Origin: Trichostrongylus colubriformis
Taxonomy: Eukaryota; Nematoda; Chromadorea; Rhabditida; Trichostrongylidae
Length of the DNA stretch: 64,000 bases
Assembly: GCA_963978905.1 (NCBI GenBank)
Contig: OZ022256.1
Location: 36,628,001 to 36,692,000 of the forward strand
Reading direction: 5' to 3'
How positions within the stretch are numbered: the stretch's first letter is position 1; each line of letters opens with the position of its first letter. The translations under genes were made by a program, and so were the position numbers. Below the pieces are notes generated by a model. That model ran no database searches. It was not told the origin of the DNA and was given only the letters and a program-made list of their open reading frames with translations. Below, one piece after another: positions 1 to 12,014 of the stretch.

Positions 1-543
1 TTCAATAACGCAACGCGAAAAAGACAGTGGTCAAACGCCGGGAACACTCCAGAACCTACTCCAGACCGGATATACACGGCAAAAAGGTAATGCTCCGTAT
101 TTGGTGGAGCAGCAAAAGTTTGGTGTACCTTGAAGTTCTGGATTCGGGTCAAACAGTTACGGCGGACATCTACAAAGGTCAGCTGGACCGCGTGAACCAA
201 GCACTGCGTCGTCGAGGTGTCGAATCGACGTCGACAAAATTCCTTTACGACAACGTTCGTCCTCATGTCACGAAAATCACTTTGTCAAAAAAAAAAATGC
301 GGAATTTGGCTGGGAAGTCCTGCCTCATCCGCCAACAGCCCAGACCCAGCACCATCCGATTACCATTTGTTCCGGTCGATGCAGCACTCCCTGGCCGAGA
401 GAAAGTTCACAAACCGCGAAAAACCTCGGGAGACGGGCCTTTGGCTCGTCCGGGCTAGCACGCGACATTTGCGCGGCAAACTGCGCGACGCCGCGTCCCT
501 CCGCGGCAACTTTGACTGGAGCGCGAATTCGCAGTCGTGCTGA
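1..543 (+). pseudogene. mariner-family transposase fragment, frameshifted, cut by window edge
   Basis: This is a relic of a mariner-type DDD transposase, the enzyme that cuts and pastes TA-flanked transposons. The reading starts in frame 1 (RKRQWSNAG region), shifts near base 85 to the frame carrying HGKKVMLRIWW and then FLYDNVRPHV, and shifts again at the A-run at 289-297. After that the frame starting at 217 carries SPDPAPSDYHLFRSMQHSLA. The DN-RPH block and the SPD-APSDYHLF block match the second and third catalytic-aspartate regions of mariner transposases. The N-terminal helix-turn-helix region and the first aspartate lie outside the window or are lost. After about base 430 the similarity fades. 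At least two frameshifts make it inactive. No terminal inverted repeat is visible on the right. Confidence 0.85.
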
Positions 544-2750
544 TTCAGAGCAAGATACTGAGGGGTCTTGACGAGAGGAGGGCTTCTTCTTTCTCCCATG
601 CGTGTTTATATGTTGAAACTTTCGAGTATTATGTTCTTATTCGTGCAACACATTTTTATTACCACTCAGATTACATATTGTTCTCTTTATGAAGTTAATT
701 TTGAAGAGTTTGATGATAATGTGATAGAACCTGTTTTTTTTCGTCTTGCATTGGCCCTTAATGTGAAACCGTGCTAAACTGTCAACGAAATTTGATGTTG
801 CTTGATTATCTCGCTCCTTACCTTTCTCAATTCAAAGTTACTTTTGTGTTCGTGATGTCAATATGATGCAATCCGCTTTATTTATTCTCCGTGGCTGGAG
901 TGATGAACACTTTATATGTACTTAAGTGTGCTTGTATGTAATGACATTGAAACAAGTAGAAAAGAAGCGGATTTCATCACATTGTCATCAAACTTTTCAA
1001 AACTAGTCATCAAACTTTTCAAAAAGATGCTCTCAAAAAGAACAGAAAGCAATCTGGGTGGGAATATGAGGATACTAAACAAGTAGAAGTATTACACAGG
1101 AAAGGCTCATCGTATAACCACTGATGAAAGGAAGGAAAAGCGTGCGCCCAATAAAATTTCTAACCATCTTAGCCTTTATCCGTTCCATTACGTTTCGCGC
1201 CCTAATCAACGACGACTAGGTCGGCCGCGTCATCGCGCACTTCGCCGCGTGCCAGCCCGGACGAGCCAAACGCCACACACCCAAAAACCTCACCTCTAGG
1301 TGTCCAACTTCTTTGAGTCGCAGCTGGCCGAGTTATTCGAAAGAGGCACCCATTCTTCCTATAAACGTTGACAACAAGTCATTGATAGTAATAAAGATTA
1401 TCGTTTGAATCAGTCTTGTTTACTTTCGTTTTTATAATAAAAAATTTTTTTGAACTCAAACGCGCATTTCTTTCCGAACAACCTAATAATTGAATGGTTT
1501 TTATGAAGCTTCCAGTATAAGCAAATCGCTCAATATTCTGCCATGAGTGCAGCTCAATCCCGAAAACTACAATAACAGTTTCGCTGCGATGATCACGACA
1601 ACTGTCTGGTTGCCATGGCAGCACAGAACGGGAACTCCGATACGGGTTCGGATAAAGTAGACTATAGCACCCGGGAAGCAGTTTGTAACGCCTAACAAGT
1701 GTTTAATTTTACGAACCTGCTAGATGCTTTTATGTAATTCCTTTAAGTGACTGGCTACTCGTGCCCTTCTGTGTGCGTTCCCGGATGAAGCCACAACACT
1801 GGATTTAGGTCACCACGTGCGAGAAGAGTCTGGCTACTTTCATTGTGTGTCGGCTGTGAACGAAGGGGCTTCACCGCAGCGAGCTCCATTTGTAAAGTAG
1901 GATTAGAACCTTCCTATTGCAAATGGGAACGCCGTAGGTCATATGCTCTAGCGACGTTGACCAGCTCGACCATCAAGACCTACCCATGACGTTCCCTACA
2001 GAAAATTACACCTACTTCACAAATCCTATTCCACGATTCGGGTAACATTCACTCAGAGGATTAACAAGGTTTGTTGCATACATCGTGCTCTTTCGCGTCA
2101 GGATGCACTGAAAGCTTGTCATCTTCGTGTTTCGGCCCAACATTCAAAGCGCTTCCTCATTGCTCCCTCTCAATCTCTCTCTGGTCTATCTGGTGAATGA
2201 TCCAATATAATGCATCCACCGGCTATGGCGCTCTTAAGGTGTAGTGTTTTGTATAGAGTGCAGCCACTATGTAAGACAACAATGGATTTAGCTAGCTTAG
2301 CAGAGGCTTAAAACTCAACAAAAGGCGATTAGCAACTGCCATTATTTGACAAACATGGCTCATAACATGGAAAGTTTCAAGTAAATAGGATTAAAAATAG
2401 TAGATAACTAGGCTACAACTTAACGTTTGTGTACTTTATGCTCCAGTACTTAAAAATATTATTGTACAAATTATTGCTGAAAAAGGGAAACGTCACGTTA
2501 ACAGCACCAGCAGAGCTCCAAAGTTTCCGATTAATAACAATTAAGCTGTATTTCTGTCATACGGTGGAACGGTCCATGAGTGGTTTTCATGAAAGAAAAG
2601 ACCGAAGAAAATCGGCATCAAAGTCACAACTTGTCAACTGCACCTTTGCTAACACTTGGAACTAAAATGGATGGTTTCAAAGGTTAGGTTAGGTTCAACT
2701 ACATGCCATGGTAAGTGACCCTTTCCCCTTCTGTACAAAAGATGACTTCT
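544..2750. other. no recognisable gene; one weak repeat match and a short tandem duplication
   Basis: I recognise no gene here. The minus strand at about 1200-1375 repeats part of the mariner 3' region: 1250-1274 reversed matches 441-465 at about 24 of 25 bases, then diverges. A 17-base unit, CATCAAACTTTTCAAAA, occurs twice in tandem at about 987-1025. Short open stretches, for example plus strand 960-1130, resemble nothing I know. Confidence 0.5.
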
Positions 2751-2754
2751 TTCG

Positions 2755-2915
2755 ATCAGTGGTACGGTCCGCAAACTGTATATGCGCTCTGCAAAAATCT
2801 ATATTTTCGATCAATATCGATCGGTAGCATGTTGTGAATTTTCAGCTTCCGCGGAGGCGCCCATTCACTGACATGGTCTATGGACCGCTTCTGCACAAAA
2901 ATCAATATTTTCAAC
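2755..2915 (-). repeat. isolated diverged copy of the 117-bp satellite found at 59.3-60.7 kb
   Basis: Read on the minus strand, this stretch carries the satellite landmarks in order: GAAAATATTGATTTTTGTGC, AGAAG, a GGTCCAT/GGACCAT block, AAATTCACAACATG, then ACCGATCGATATTGAT followed by a second GAAAATAT. It therefore spans a little over one unit with small gaps. It lies in opposite orientation to the main array about 56 kb away. The match is by eye and interrupted, so the boundaries are approximate. Confidence 0.65.
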
Positions 2916-3802
2916 TGATCTCTCAGTTGAATCTCTTTATCGTAGACATGTGATACTACTATCGTAGCACTATCTGCCGCACACTACTTTTACATTTACC
3001 AGGTCTCTGAACTACTGTGGAACGAAGTAATAGATTTTTGTAATGAGCACGATCTGCTCAATTGCGCGCTCCTCCCATTGTGGGAGCGTCTCCACCACAA
3101 AATGTTAGACGCTAATCTCCACTGATTTATCCCCAGTCTCCGTAGTTTAGTGCGAGTTCTGAACCCATACTCGACCCGAATTCAGCATCGCCTATTCAGG
3201 GCAACCCTACCCAGTGAACTCGAGCCTCCCTAAACTGCTGCAGCTACCATCGTATCACCTTAGTCCACCTACTTCCAACCTCATTTAGAACGACACGTAA
3301 AATTTTCTGCCTATGCACCGAATATTTGACCACGCCTGCTAACAGTGGGTGTAGTTCTCATAGCCTATGTTACTCATGCTTGACCCAAATACTGCCGATT
3401 ATTCTTCTGGCAATGCCGAGTTCCGGGTGGGTAAGCAAACTGACAGACATAGCAACTTCTCCTGCATGTAGGAGTCATGATAATTAAGGCAGGATGCGAA
3501 ATTGTCGCAAGACCTATGATCAATACGGTACCAGGTAACTACGTCTCTGGGGAATCCGCTAACTCATGTATCTTGAACAGTAATTATAATTGGCCATTAA
3601 CGATCACCTACTCATTAGAAAGTAAGCAGAGGGAAGCCGAGTAGAAGAAACGACACTGCCATTCACTGCATACAAGAGCTCATCGTCTCAGATATAGCAA
3701 ATATACAGTCCATTGCGAAAAGACAATAGGTATAAAGAAGACTGTAGATGTTAAAGGATGAAGTTAAAGGAAAAAGTTTTTTGGGGTGGGGGGAAATACA
3801 CC
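2916..3802. other. no recognisable gene
   Basis: No gene seen. A small perfect dyad, TCAACTGA-TCTC-TCAGTTGA, lies at about 2911-2930 at the edge. The region is pyrimidine-rich around 3130-3330 without a coding frame I can support. Confidence 0.5.
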
Positions 3803-4049
3803 AAAAAATCGCGTGGCCGCCCGCGACGAGCGGCGCGGCGGGTGCGAGTGCCCGTGACAGTGCTGGCAGCCTTCAAGCGAGACAGTGTGGCAAAGGTGAA
3901 GGAGGCAGGGTGGCGTGGCTGGAGGAGGCAGTGTTGCATGGCTGGAGTGCAGAAGTTAAGCAGCCACGCTCTGCTGGGCTCCCAAGAGCAAAATCGATTC
4001 GCAAGTCGTACTGGTGGCGCCGCGAGTGCGACGCCGCTGACGCGATTTC
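3803..4049. mobile_element. GC-rich MITE with AAAAATCGCGT-type ends
   Basis: The left end reads AAAAAATCGCGT and the right end ACGCGATTT, giving short inverted termini. The interior shares a module with other elements in this window: GCGGCGTCGCACTCGCGGCG on the minus strand near the right end (also at 33.66 kb and 58.85 kb), and a CGAGACAG-GTGGCA motif (also at 11.05, 14.28 and 18.5 kb). The strong GC shift relative to AT-rich flanks also marks it as an insert. It directly abuts a SINE head. No transposase is encoded, so it would be non-autonomous. Confidence 0.6.
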
Positions 4050-4054
4050 TTGAC

Positions 4055-4142
4055 GTATTGGGCGGGCGTTTATGCGGGATTTGATCCCGGCACCATGAGA
4101 GTGGGGTATGCGCCACTTGTCACTACACCACCTCCTATGTAG
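4055..4142 (-). mobile_element. tRNA-derived SINE, 5' head only
   Basis: On the minus strand this reads as a tRNA-like head: an A-box-like TGGTGTAGTGA at 4120-4130 and a B-box-like GGATCAAATCC at 4078-4088, followed by GCATAAACGCCCGCCC. The same head with its body occurs at 45838-46095. Here the body is missing because the GC-rich MITE begins right after it. These boxes are the internal RNA polymerase III promoter of tRNA-derived SINEs. Confidence 0.65.
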
Positions 4143-4389
4143 GCGAAACATAAAGGTGAGTAGCAGAAACATTTTAAAGAAGAAAAAAGGAAGTAAACAA
4201 AAAAGGAGAAAGACTGACGTGAAACCACGACGAACAACCACCCTTTGGGTTCATTGAAGAAGTATTGCGTATTATTATATTATTTCTACGCAAAGAAACA
4301 TTAATAATACGAACTGCAACTCATTTTTAAGAAAGCAGGATTGTCCAATAAAAAGGTAGACAAAAGTGATTATTAAATAAATTAGGGAG

Positions 4390-5660
4390 TACCGAGGAGG
4401 GGCTTGAACGGGCTATTCATTGAAAAATTCGGGTCATTTTTGGAGCAATTAGAGACTTCGGATAAAAAGCAGCGAGGAAAATTACGGTAGAGATAAGATG
4501 ACAAGAAATAATCAGAACATAGACTACAGAAAACTCGAGAGCGCTATGAAATAAATGGTTTGGAGGTCTGAAAACTACATGGGAAATAAAAATGCCAGAA
4601 CGGGGAAATAGTTCAAGTCTATTTATAATTTTTGCGAACAAAATTAGGCAATCTCTATGTTTATGAAGAGTGTCCCGATCAATATCTGAAGAGAATTCAG
4701 GAAACGGGTTCGAAGATAATGAAAATTTTTTCTACAAATTGAAATTAGGCATTAAATGATTGGAAAAAATTTTTTAGAGATGCAGCGAAAGCCATTGGCT
4801 CTTCCGAGAACTCAAATGAATAAATGACAACAACAAAGTTCACCAGGAAAAAAATCAACAAAGCCGACGTGTATCAATTTCTGTTGAATCGTAGTACGTG
4901 AGAAAGTGAAAAAAAGTGAACTCACTACATCCGGGGCCGGAATGATGCCTCGTCGAATGCCGAACACCCGCAAAGACAATGCGAGCGACTTGAACTTCAT
5001 CTTCGGCTTGGATGGGTTGACTACCTAGCGTAGATCATCTGAAAGCTGGTAAAAATCAATAACATCGTAGTACGAAGAAAGGCGACGAAGTTATGGCGAG
5101 GACACCACGTTGTGAGGAGTGTCCGAAAAAGAAAAGAACCGCCAAGAGGGCCAATCACGAGCTATTCAGAGTGATTTAAAAAAAAGACTGCAAGTCAGTG
5201 GCATGTAGTTCTAACCACGATGGGGAATCGTTTAGCGCTAGATGGCTCGAGTGCTTCAGTCCGCAGATAACTAATTAAATAGCAAACCACGAGAATATTG
5301 AAAAAAGGCGAGACCATTGATGAACTGGGAAACGTGGCAAGATGGCGAGCGAAATTAGTGATGATAAATCACTGCGTCATCTGGAAATGATTTTTTTCGT
5401 GTCGGAAATCGTCGACAAAAAAGCGAAGTGGAGCAGTCCACGTGAGCAACTGGGTGGGTACTTTGAAGGGATGCGTATGTTGATATTGCGTTCCCAAAAG
5501 GGCAAAGTATTATAATTGACGTCGGTGGTCGAAGAGCTTATTATGATTCAGACGCAGTGTTCCAAAACATTTTCATCTCTGAATAAAACGAGATGGTGTA
5601 ATTCAATCGTGGGGCGTGAAATTGTTTAGCCAGGTGAAGTGAAGTGATTCGCAGAGTTCA
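4390..5660 (+). pseudogene. degenerate coding-like tract, family unknown
   Basis: I do not recognise the family. One forward frame from about 4404 to 5170 gives a protein-like, Lys/Glu-rich translation broken by many stops (segments such as LFIEKFGSFLEQLE and CPDQYLKRIQETGSKIMKI). From 5093 a second frame takes over with MARTPRCEECPKKKRTAKRA. The same frame continues through 5342 (MASEISDDKSLRHLEMIFFV) to about 5630 with about five stops. Such a low-stop, biased stretch suggests an old gene or retroelement open frame decayed by point mutation and at least one frame change. It could also be chance in purine-rich DNA. No catalytic motif is visible. Confidence 0.3.
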
Positions 5661-8600
5661 ATAGCTATGTACAAATAAAGTGTCTCAGAAGTGTAGGCGA
5701 CTATCAACCTCATCCAACCCTCCATCCGCTCAAATCTAAATGAAATCATAATACATGATGGATTCAATGAAAATTATTGTCAGATTGGCTATAACATTGT
5801 TAGGATCTACACCTTTTTCTACTTTATTGTTATAGAATTCATAGGAAGACTTCTCACTCATAATATCTATTGGGTTGAGGAATAAGTTCCGCGGCTTTTT
5901 TCTCTGTATTTCACATTGTTTCCTTCGTCTTCGACAAAGCTCGCATTCGATTGTGCAGAAAACTGCTCCACAAAAAATACTATCTGTTTTTCCATTCCTT
6001 CGACTACCTAATATTTATGAAGTTTGAAGATGAAGTAAGCTGAAGGCGAAAGTAGGCACTGCCGACACTTCATTTCCTCGTCTGCCATCGAGGTCAAAAA
6101 ATGTATGTGCATGGGTTTTCGATAAAGCTTTTTCAGCTCTACAAAACGATTTCATTTGTTTTTGATCGTTTAATTCCGATCAAAGCCATTCAGCGAAGAA
6201 ACTTTTCGTGACTGAGGAATCTTCCATTCAGTGCTGGCCTTGCCCTCGAGCCACCTCATTATGGCTTCTGGAGAAACCTCAGTGGAAATATCTTTCTGTT
6301 ATAGGACGGATCTGCTGCGGTACTCTGAAGAGGTACTGTAAATGCTAGCCCCCCTTCCTCCTACCCCGGTTATACCTTCTATCTGCTTCGACAAGATTGT
6401 AAGATCCAGGCTTCATTGTTGGGAGGTTCTATAGTGTGTAGTGTGCTGTTAGACACTGCTGTACGTATGAAGTGTATGGCAAGAGCGTGGGCGTAACAAA
6501 TGACGCCCTTCCCACTTTTATGACTGGCCCGAAGATCAGATATCCCGTTCGGCTGGTTCCAATAACACTCTTTCGCTTTATGAAAATTTCGTATTTTGAA
6601 TTTTTGATATTTCCAATACATGAATATACTGGGCGTTCCGAAATTGTGGGTGGCGATTGTACGCATCAAAAGAGAGCATAAAGTTCGATCCTATTCATAA
6701 CTTTACGCATATCTGGTGTTATAAAATGCAACATCATGTAACATAACATATAAATCATACTGCAACTTTCCCTTCGCCCAAACGAAATGAGCGCAAGGTC
6801 CCTTCATAACACAACTGCAGGTTTCTCACACTGTTATACCAACTTCTCGAAGGTCCTCTTTAAATCAAGCTTTCTATGACCCCGAATTAGAAGAGGAATT
6901 GCTTTCAATCGAAGAGCGCTATAGAAGTCCAATAGAAATGAGCTTTGGCAAACATGGTGGGCAACAATTTTGCCTTTATCCTTCATAACATGGCGACTAG
7001 GTGTGTCTGTTGGTGTGTGTCTGTATGACCGAAAATTCATATCTCGTGTCGTAGCAAAGCTTGAAACCTGAATTTTACATATGATATAGGTGGGTTTGGG
7101 AACCCTAGCGGTGGTGGACCGAAAGTGATGGCAGCTGATAAGAGCTGATAAGGAGCCTCTCTGTTTCCCCTTTGGGATTGACCCTAGAGCGCCGTCTCTC
7201 ATAGGTATTTCGGAAGGTAAGATGGTGACATTAATAGAGCGTGATACAAACGGACTCATAACGGTTTATTAGATTCGATAAGGAGCGTAAAAAGACAAAT
7301 GCCACTAAATCCGTTCGCCTTCAGCGTTGATCCCAGAGCGCTGGCACAATGTCACCAACTCCCTTTCGCTTTCCCGGACGACAGTAGAATGTTCACACTC
7401 ACAGGTATCGCAGGGTACGCATACCTTGATGAAACTTATCAAAACTAGTAACGGCTTACTGAGGCTGAGAAGAGCCGTTGAGAAATGCTGTACGACCGCT
7501 ATAGTAAAAGCGCCTGATTTTCAGTGCCATTCCATGAACAAGTTGTGTTTGTGTTCTGATATGTATCGGTCGACGATGTATCAGCCGCTAAATTTCTTTG
7601 CGTTCCAAATAATAGTGTATGTCTCTTGATACTGAGGTCAATATGGATGATCAAGATACTATCTAGATTTGTGTTAAAGCAAGCGATTCATTTTCTTATC
7701 CGAAACAAGCAAAAATATCAGGTATCGACCACTACGCTGTACAAAATTCCAAATAGTGGTGCATGTTTACAAAAACAATAGCATCGATATTTGGCATATG
7801 GATCTACCATTAATATTGTAGGAATTAAATGCGCAACAAGTGGAGAAATAGCTACCAATCGATGCCATGGAACACAGAGCTATCAATCCCTACACTATCC
7901 AAACTCCCAAAAGCGACCACTTCAGCCAATCTTGAATATTATTGGATGAACACACTTCGTTCTTGATCCATTTACATTGTTCGTTAATATCATTGTAACA
8001 TGAGGTATCGATCGCTAATTCATCTGAATCCCAAAAAGTGGTAGGCTCCTTCAGCGGCGGGATATGCATTGGCAACTGAATGACTAGCTTAACCCAACAA
8101 GCACATAATGGTCAGCAAGTGAATATGCTTTAGGCTTCGATATCATCAACAACGGGATGTTTTGATTACTAAAATACGTAGAATTTCAGGTAATCCTAGG
8201 TATTTGTAGAGATACCAGTTGGGGTTACGCTCAGCACAATGTGAACTGTGGGACTTGTACATTTTCAAAATTGGTTGTTCAGTATCGACCTTTTCTTTAT
8301 TACGAAATTCTTTTATTTTTTCGCTCAGTATAGCACAACCGGCAAGTTATACTAGCATTTGCTAGCCTCACAACGCATTGCTTAGGAAGTACATCTGAAG
8401 CCGATGCTCCAGTTCGTGTATTAGAGTGTTCTACATCCTTCCGTTCTCGTCGATCTTTACGACGCCGACCGTTTGTCGATATTCCAACATCTCATTGGTA
8501 CGATATATCTTACTGAAGCTTAGTGGTCACAGTTGGATACGATCGTTTACTGTGGCCGCGATGAATTTTCGGTTAGAAAATGGAGGGTGAGGTGCGTGAT

Positions 8601-8984
8601 TCTGCTGAAGCGAATGGCTGCAAATTGCATTGGATGAGCTTTTAAAATTTCGGGGATATGGTGAGATTAACTCCAGTAACCATGCACTGCAACATGGGAA
8701 AACCGTGCGCAACTACTAAGTTACAAATGAAAGAAAAAGGATCGATACAATTTTTATAGCGGAACAAGCTTAGTAGAAACTCAAGCTCCCGTAGTTTTGA
8801 GATACCGTGTACAGGGGGTATCAGAAAAGTAATTTTATCTATTCCACTTCCAACCCTTCTTTAGTCGAACTTCGGCGAATTCTGATAAGGTGTTTCCATA
8901 CCCAAATTCAAGAGCATACCATACTATCACTACACTCCAGGAGAGCCTTCCGCAAGAGCAAAATCATCATGCAATCGGGAGCTT
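5661..8984. other. no recognisable gene
   Basis: I see no supportable gene, RNA or element ends in this AT-rich stretch. Open frames on the minus strand at 6379-6669 and 6834-7259 (141 codons) show no motif, signal peptide or matching splice signals. Confidence 0.5.
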
Positions 8985-9435
8985 CTTCTGAGTAAATATG
9001 ATGTGTCACCTCAACACGGCTAATTCCGAGATCTCATCACTCTCGTTCACAACCTTGCTGAGATCCGTTCACTTTGGCCACCTGAGGGGATTCATATTGG
9101 GTGGTACCCTTGAGTAATCTGTTTTTTCCAGGCTTCTGACATCCTTCGTTTCCAAGAACCAGAGCGTGCCGTTACCACCGAAACCAGTCCGGAGGCGGAT
9201 TTTAGGCATGAAAAATGACACTTCGGATAATAGCAGCGTTGTCCAAGCAGCAAGGGCTGTGTGACTTTCATAAAGTGAAGGGTCAGTCTCCAGGAAGATT
9301 CCCACCCTTCACCACTTAAGACTCACCGCGGAAGCTGGCACTGCTGTTTTAGGCGGACGTTGATACCGTAGGTGCTCTGAAGCCCGGCTGCGCCGACTGA
9401 AGGCTCCGTATTTTGATGAAGGTGAAAGAAGTGAG
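8985..9435 (+). repeat. dispersed repeat, copy 1 (partner inverted at 49.6-50.0 kb)
   Basis: This block is collinear with the reverse complement of about 49565-50015. Shared landmarks in order are ATGATGTGTCA, CTCGTTCACAACCTTGCT, GGGGATTCATAT, CGTTTCCAAGA, AGTGACACTTCGG, GAAGGGTCAGTC, GCTGCTGTTTT and GTAGGTGCTCT. The copies differ by many substitutions and a few indels, so the duplication is old. One frame in each copy gives a similar peptide (EIREIVALVHNLA-like), hinting at a decayed coding element, but no known domain is recognisable. Confidence 0.7.
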
Positions 9436-10970
9436 TCTCGGCTTGCTCCTGTTTTCAAAGGAACATATCGGGAGTATTTTGCCCCACCACTTTTATCTCC
9501 TTCGTTTCCCTATGTTTTGTATACTTGACGTATGTGAGCCGTGAGCCAAATTATTTTTTTGGCATACCCAGTACATGAGTACAAATAAGAGTAATTGACA
9601 AAATTACTTCGCTAGAAACTAAAATGTAATTCTTGCCGAAAGGCAGAATTGATACAAAAGACAGCAACGTAAAACGTTCCAAAGATTACAATGCAATATC
9701 GAGACCTCAGAATAAAAGAGAAACTATGCCTTGTATTGCCAAGGAAGCGACTGCGAAGCTCATACATAAGGTCGGGGACGAGAGAACACTTTACGGGCTA
9801 GGGTAATTATATGCAGAGTTTGCAGAGTTCTTGAGCTTTACGGTTCGCGTGAGACAAGGTTCGAACTTCTAAAATCTGGCACCGCCAGTGTTTTGACATC
9901 GCCATCTTTTCTGCGGGAAGGTGTAAGATACAAGGAACTAACAGAGATGGAGATAAATCACCTCAAATCATAAAAATGTACAACATTTGTAGTACTGATG
10001 CATATCCCATGCAGACGACCTATTATTCTAGCTTGCTGTACAAGTTGAAATCAGCTTTATGAAGGTTGAAAGAGGAGTGTAATGGCTCGTGCGAAAACGA
10101 TCAACATACGAGCTTAGCGATAATGAGCGTATCATAACTTGATGGAATCACTTGGAATCTCTGAAGAGTTCGTAAGGAGACATCTGAGAAAAACGGTGCA
10201 GCTGACATTGTTCACGGAGGAAGATACGTCCGCTAGAAGCTGTTTCAGAGAATAGCTGGTCTCGAAGTAACATGTGCATGCCCAGACCCATGGTATGAAG
10301 TCGCCAGATGCGAGGAACAAGCCCAGTGGGAAGTATGAAAAAGTGCAACAAACAGACTCAAATAACTAACAAGTCTTTGTGAGTTGCTGGCAAATGCGAG
10401 ATCAACCCAATTCATCTCACTTTTCTCGATATTACGCATCATCTGTCACAATAATTCAATGACAATGCTACTGAACTGCTGTCATAACCAATTTTTCGAG
10501 AATGTCAGAGTTAATGACGTGGGTGGAGCAGCCAACAAAAAGTGCTTTCCCATGGAGAAAGCCAGAGAAGTCAATCCTATGCAGCGTCCCCAAGTTGCAC
10601 GAGGAGGCATCTCACGCTCTAAGCTCTCATGAGCGAAGTAAATGGAACTACTCGTTTCTATAACAACCACCTGATAGCTTTTAACACGGGGATGGGACGG
10701 GGGACCCGGCTTTACCCAAGATCTTCTCGAAAGTCAGAGGAGCTTTAAAAGCGAGTCAGCCCCGCTGGGCCATTCTGTTTCCGCTCTATGAGACAATGAC
10801 AAAAATAAAAAAAATGAAAATAAAAATAATGGTCATGGGAAACCTTAAGAATGCTGAGCACTTTGATTTTTTAAATTTTCTTCCCGCATTTTCTCAGGAG
10901 CAAATGGCTTTTATGTGACGACATAGTTTCTGTCGTTTCAATTAGTAGAGCCTGTGGGTAATCAGAAGCG
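9436..10970. other. no recognisable gene
   Basis: Nothing supportable was seen. Short overlapping frames at 10132-10670 look random, and no repeat ends were detected. Confidence 0.5.
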
Positions 10971-11205
10971 ATCGATGGAGGGTGTGTGCAGATATGACGC
11001 AAAATGGCGGCAGCCCGCGGCGAGCGGCGCGGCGGGTGCGAGTGCCAGTCGCAGGGCATGGCAGCCTTCAAGCGAGGCAGTGTGGCATGGGTGGAAGCGC
11101 AGAGGTGACGCGGCTACGTTCGGCCGGGCTGCCAAGACCAATCGATTCGCAGAGTTTTACTGGTGGCGCCGCGATTCTCGGTCATATCTGCATACACCCA
11201 TCGAT
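10971..11205. mobile_element. MITE with ATCGATGGAGGGTG-type inverted repeats
   Basis: The left end ATCGATGGAGGGTGTGTGCA, then GATATGAC, is repeated inverted at the right end (TCGATGGGTGTATGCAGATA on the minus strand, then TGAC). The inverted repeats are about 32 bp. The interior is GC-rich and shares long blocks with the element at 3803-4049, including CGAGCGGCGCGGCGGGTGCG, CAGCCTTCAAGCGAG and TGGTGGCGCCGCGA, yet the terminal repeats are different. It is non-coding and about 235 bp. Confidence 0.7.
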
Positions 11206-11612
11206 AGAGGACGACATTGCAAGCTCGCATCCTAGGCACGCTTGCATTCCACCCGTCCACCCGACAAGCGACCCATGGCCTGCCCGTGTCCGTTGTCCTG
11301 CCGCTGGTAGCTTCTGCTGTGCATGATTGCTGGATATCTTACTGGTTATATTAAACTAGGACCAGAGGAGTGGTTTTGTGATGTAGGAAGAAGATCATAC
11401 AGAGGATGGACCCAAAGTCCTGGTATGATAGCTACACGGGATTTCACACTGTAGGGGTTCCCCCCTAATGAACCACACAAAAGACCGCTCCGATATGTGT
11501 ATCAGTGGAAGGATTAAAGGTGTGTTCAGTGTTGTAGAACGACTTGATATAAGCCATGCACTCTGTCTCCATTTACAATCTGGAAAGACTACGCCAACTT
11601 CCCTTTTCGAAG

Positions 11613-11800
11613 GGCAACTAGCAAAGGAATTGTCCATGAAAATTTAAGTTCTTCTGTTACCCTCACAAATAGATTATATTTGTTCACTAAGGGCCGGGTG
11701 CAAAGTTTCACGATAATATCCAAGAATCCAATTGAGATAGAGCTCCCCAAAGTAGAGGACGAAGGGGTGGGGCGTCCGAATGGGCTTGAACGCTAGAGAA
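11613..11800 (+). repeat. half copy of the 440-bp foldback family
   Basis: The block begins AAAGGAATTGTCCATGAAAA and continues with CTGTTACCCTCACAAAT and GGGCCGGGTGCAAAGTTTCA, matching the left arm of the foldback elements at 12806 and 20306. The right arm is absent. Confidence 0.6.
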
Positions 11801-12014
11801 CAAAGCATAAGCAAACATAAGCAAGAGAACAAAGCATAGCATAAGCAAAGAGACGCACTCACGTAAATAGGGAGAAGTGAATCCGCAATGGGCGCGAAAA
11901 CGTGAAATGCTCTGGCCACTGACGGCTGTTCAAATGTTGTGAAATGTGGCGGGTATTCAACCGAATTGCTCTTCTTCCAGTTTTGCGATTTCTGCTTAGG
12001 AATAAAATGGTCAG

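Noticed and set aside
1200..1375. Second mariner copy on the minus strand
   Set aside because: Only about 25 bp match well, in the part of the first copy where mariner similarity has already faded. It could be another element inserted in both.
6834..7259. 141-codon minus-strand frame as a gene
   Set aside because: No motif, no splice context, and the translation is Ser/His-rich and irregular.
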